From: Pseudomonas sp. 10S4
GTDB lineage: Bacteria > Pseudomonadota > Gammaproteobacteria > Pseudomonadales > Pseudomonadaceae
Length of the DNA stretch: 64,000 bases
Assembly (NCBI RefSeq): GCF_034344865.1
Contig: NZ_CP133774.1
Location: 4,774,001 to 4,838,000, forward strand
Direction: 5' to 3'
Shown here piece by piece: positions 63,687 through 64,000 of this stretch (its first letter is position 1; every line of letters begins with the position of its first letter). The position numbers were made by a program, and so were the translations under genes. The notes below the pieces were generated by a model. The model was not told where the DNA came from, ran no database searches, and saw only the letters and a program-made list of their open reading frames with translations.

Positions 63687-64000
63687 ATGACCGAAAAGAC
63701 ATTCGACACGCAGAGCGCCAGCAACTCGCTTTACGTCGATAAGGCTGTTGATAGCCAAGGCGCGTCACGGCTGATACCTGACTGGCTGAGGAACTGGCGA
63801 ACCCCGGAAGTCTTTCTGCGCTTGCTCAGCCCGATCGCGCTGCTGCTGTTGTGGGAACTGGCTTCGCAGCTCGGCTGGATCCCGCAACGGATCATCGCCG
63901 CGCCCTCGCAAATCGGCGGCACGCTCTGGGCGATGATTGTGTCTGGCGAGTTGGGCAAGCATTTGCTGGTGTCACTCCAGCGGGCGCTGCTGGGCTTGAG
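63687..64000 (+). CDS. SsuC-like ABC transporter permease, partial
   Basis: The first 104 codons of a permease cut by the window end. It has a long N-terminal extension (MTEKTFDTQSASN...) and then hydrophobic segments (LLSPIALLLLWELASQLG) followed by QRIIAAPSQIGGTLWAMIVSGELGKHLLVSLQRALLGL, the usual start of the sulfonate/taurine permease family. It is divergent from the SsuD-like gene. Binding protein and ATPase genes probably follow downstream, outside the window. Confidence 0.85.
   Translation, partial: MTEKTFDTQSASNSLYVDKAVDSQGASRLIPDWLRNWRTPEVFLRLLSPIALLLLWELASQLGWIPQRIIAAPSQIGGTLWAMIVSGELGKHLLVSLQRALLGL

Overview
This 64 kb window is chromosomal DNA of a Pseudomonas of the fluorescens group. 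The evidence is the GC-rich coding style with G/C third positions, three families of pseudomonad REP palindromes between genes, a typical ben/cat benzoate pathway with BenR and CatR, Pseudomonas-type small proteins (DUF1652, DUF3087, OsmE) and many LysR-controlled ABC transporter modules. No rRNA, tRNA, prophage or CRISPR was seen. The only mobile element found is one IS110-family insertion sequence.

Layout. 0-3.6 kb: end of a branched-chain-amino-acid-type ABC operon plus a flavoprotein. 3.7-7.4 kb: housekeeping genes (NAD(P)-binding protein, two-exon-like broken ppnN, Nudix, DUF3087). 7.4-14.5 kb: LysR regulator divergent from an M20 amidohydrolase and a HisJQMP-like amino acid transporter, followed by a dCache-GGDEF diguanylate cyclase. 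14.5-19.8 kb: LysR, DUF2784, DapA-like aldolase, PAS-GGDEF and AzlCD. 19.8-21.0 kb: IS110 element lodged between two inverted REPs. 21-26 kb: sulfonate/taurine-type ABC genes with a divergent extra binding protein. 26-31 kb: LysR, CitMHS transporter, AtuA-like pair, deacetylase lipoprotein and DUF1652. 31.5-40 kb: catR/catBCA, benR and benABCD, a complete route from benzoate to 3-oxoadipate enol-lactone. 40-42.5 kb: small envelope and stress proteins and a candidate sRNA. 42.5-49.5 kb: two TonB receptors flanking an exported amine oxidase and an exported RidA. 50-64 kb: a sulfur-acquisition island (two SsuA-like binding proteins, two FMN monooxygenases, acyl-CoA-dehydrogenase-like flavoprotein, peroxiredoxin-like protein, 3-mercaptopropionate dioxygenase, multi-domain rhodanese, LysR, class II aldolase, Dyp peroxidase, and the start of an SsuC-like permease).

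The main new observation is a conserved promoter element of about 32 bp found at six places between 49.7 and 63.6 kb. It links the TonB/amine-oxidase operon, the sulfonate-type operons, the LysR/dioxygenase intergenic region and the aldolase into one probable regulon, most likely governed by a CysB-type or other LysR-type activator. The second is the IS110 element, whose 5' noncoding end has the layout of a bridge RNA and repeats part of the REP it sits in.

Six genes (flavoprotein, ppnN, the ssuB-like ATPase, catB, the rhodanese, the class II aldolase) each carry one frameshift whose single-base correction restores a full-length protein. That many in conserved genes points to sequence errors rather than decay, so they are annotated as single genes with a frameshift.
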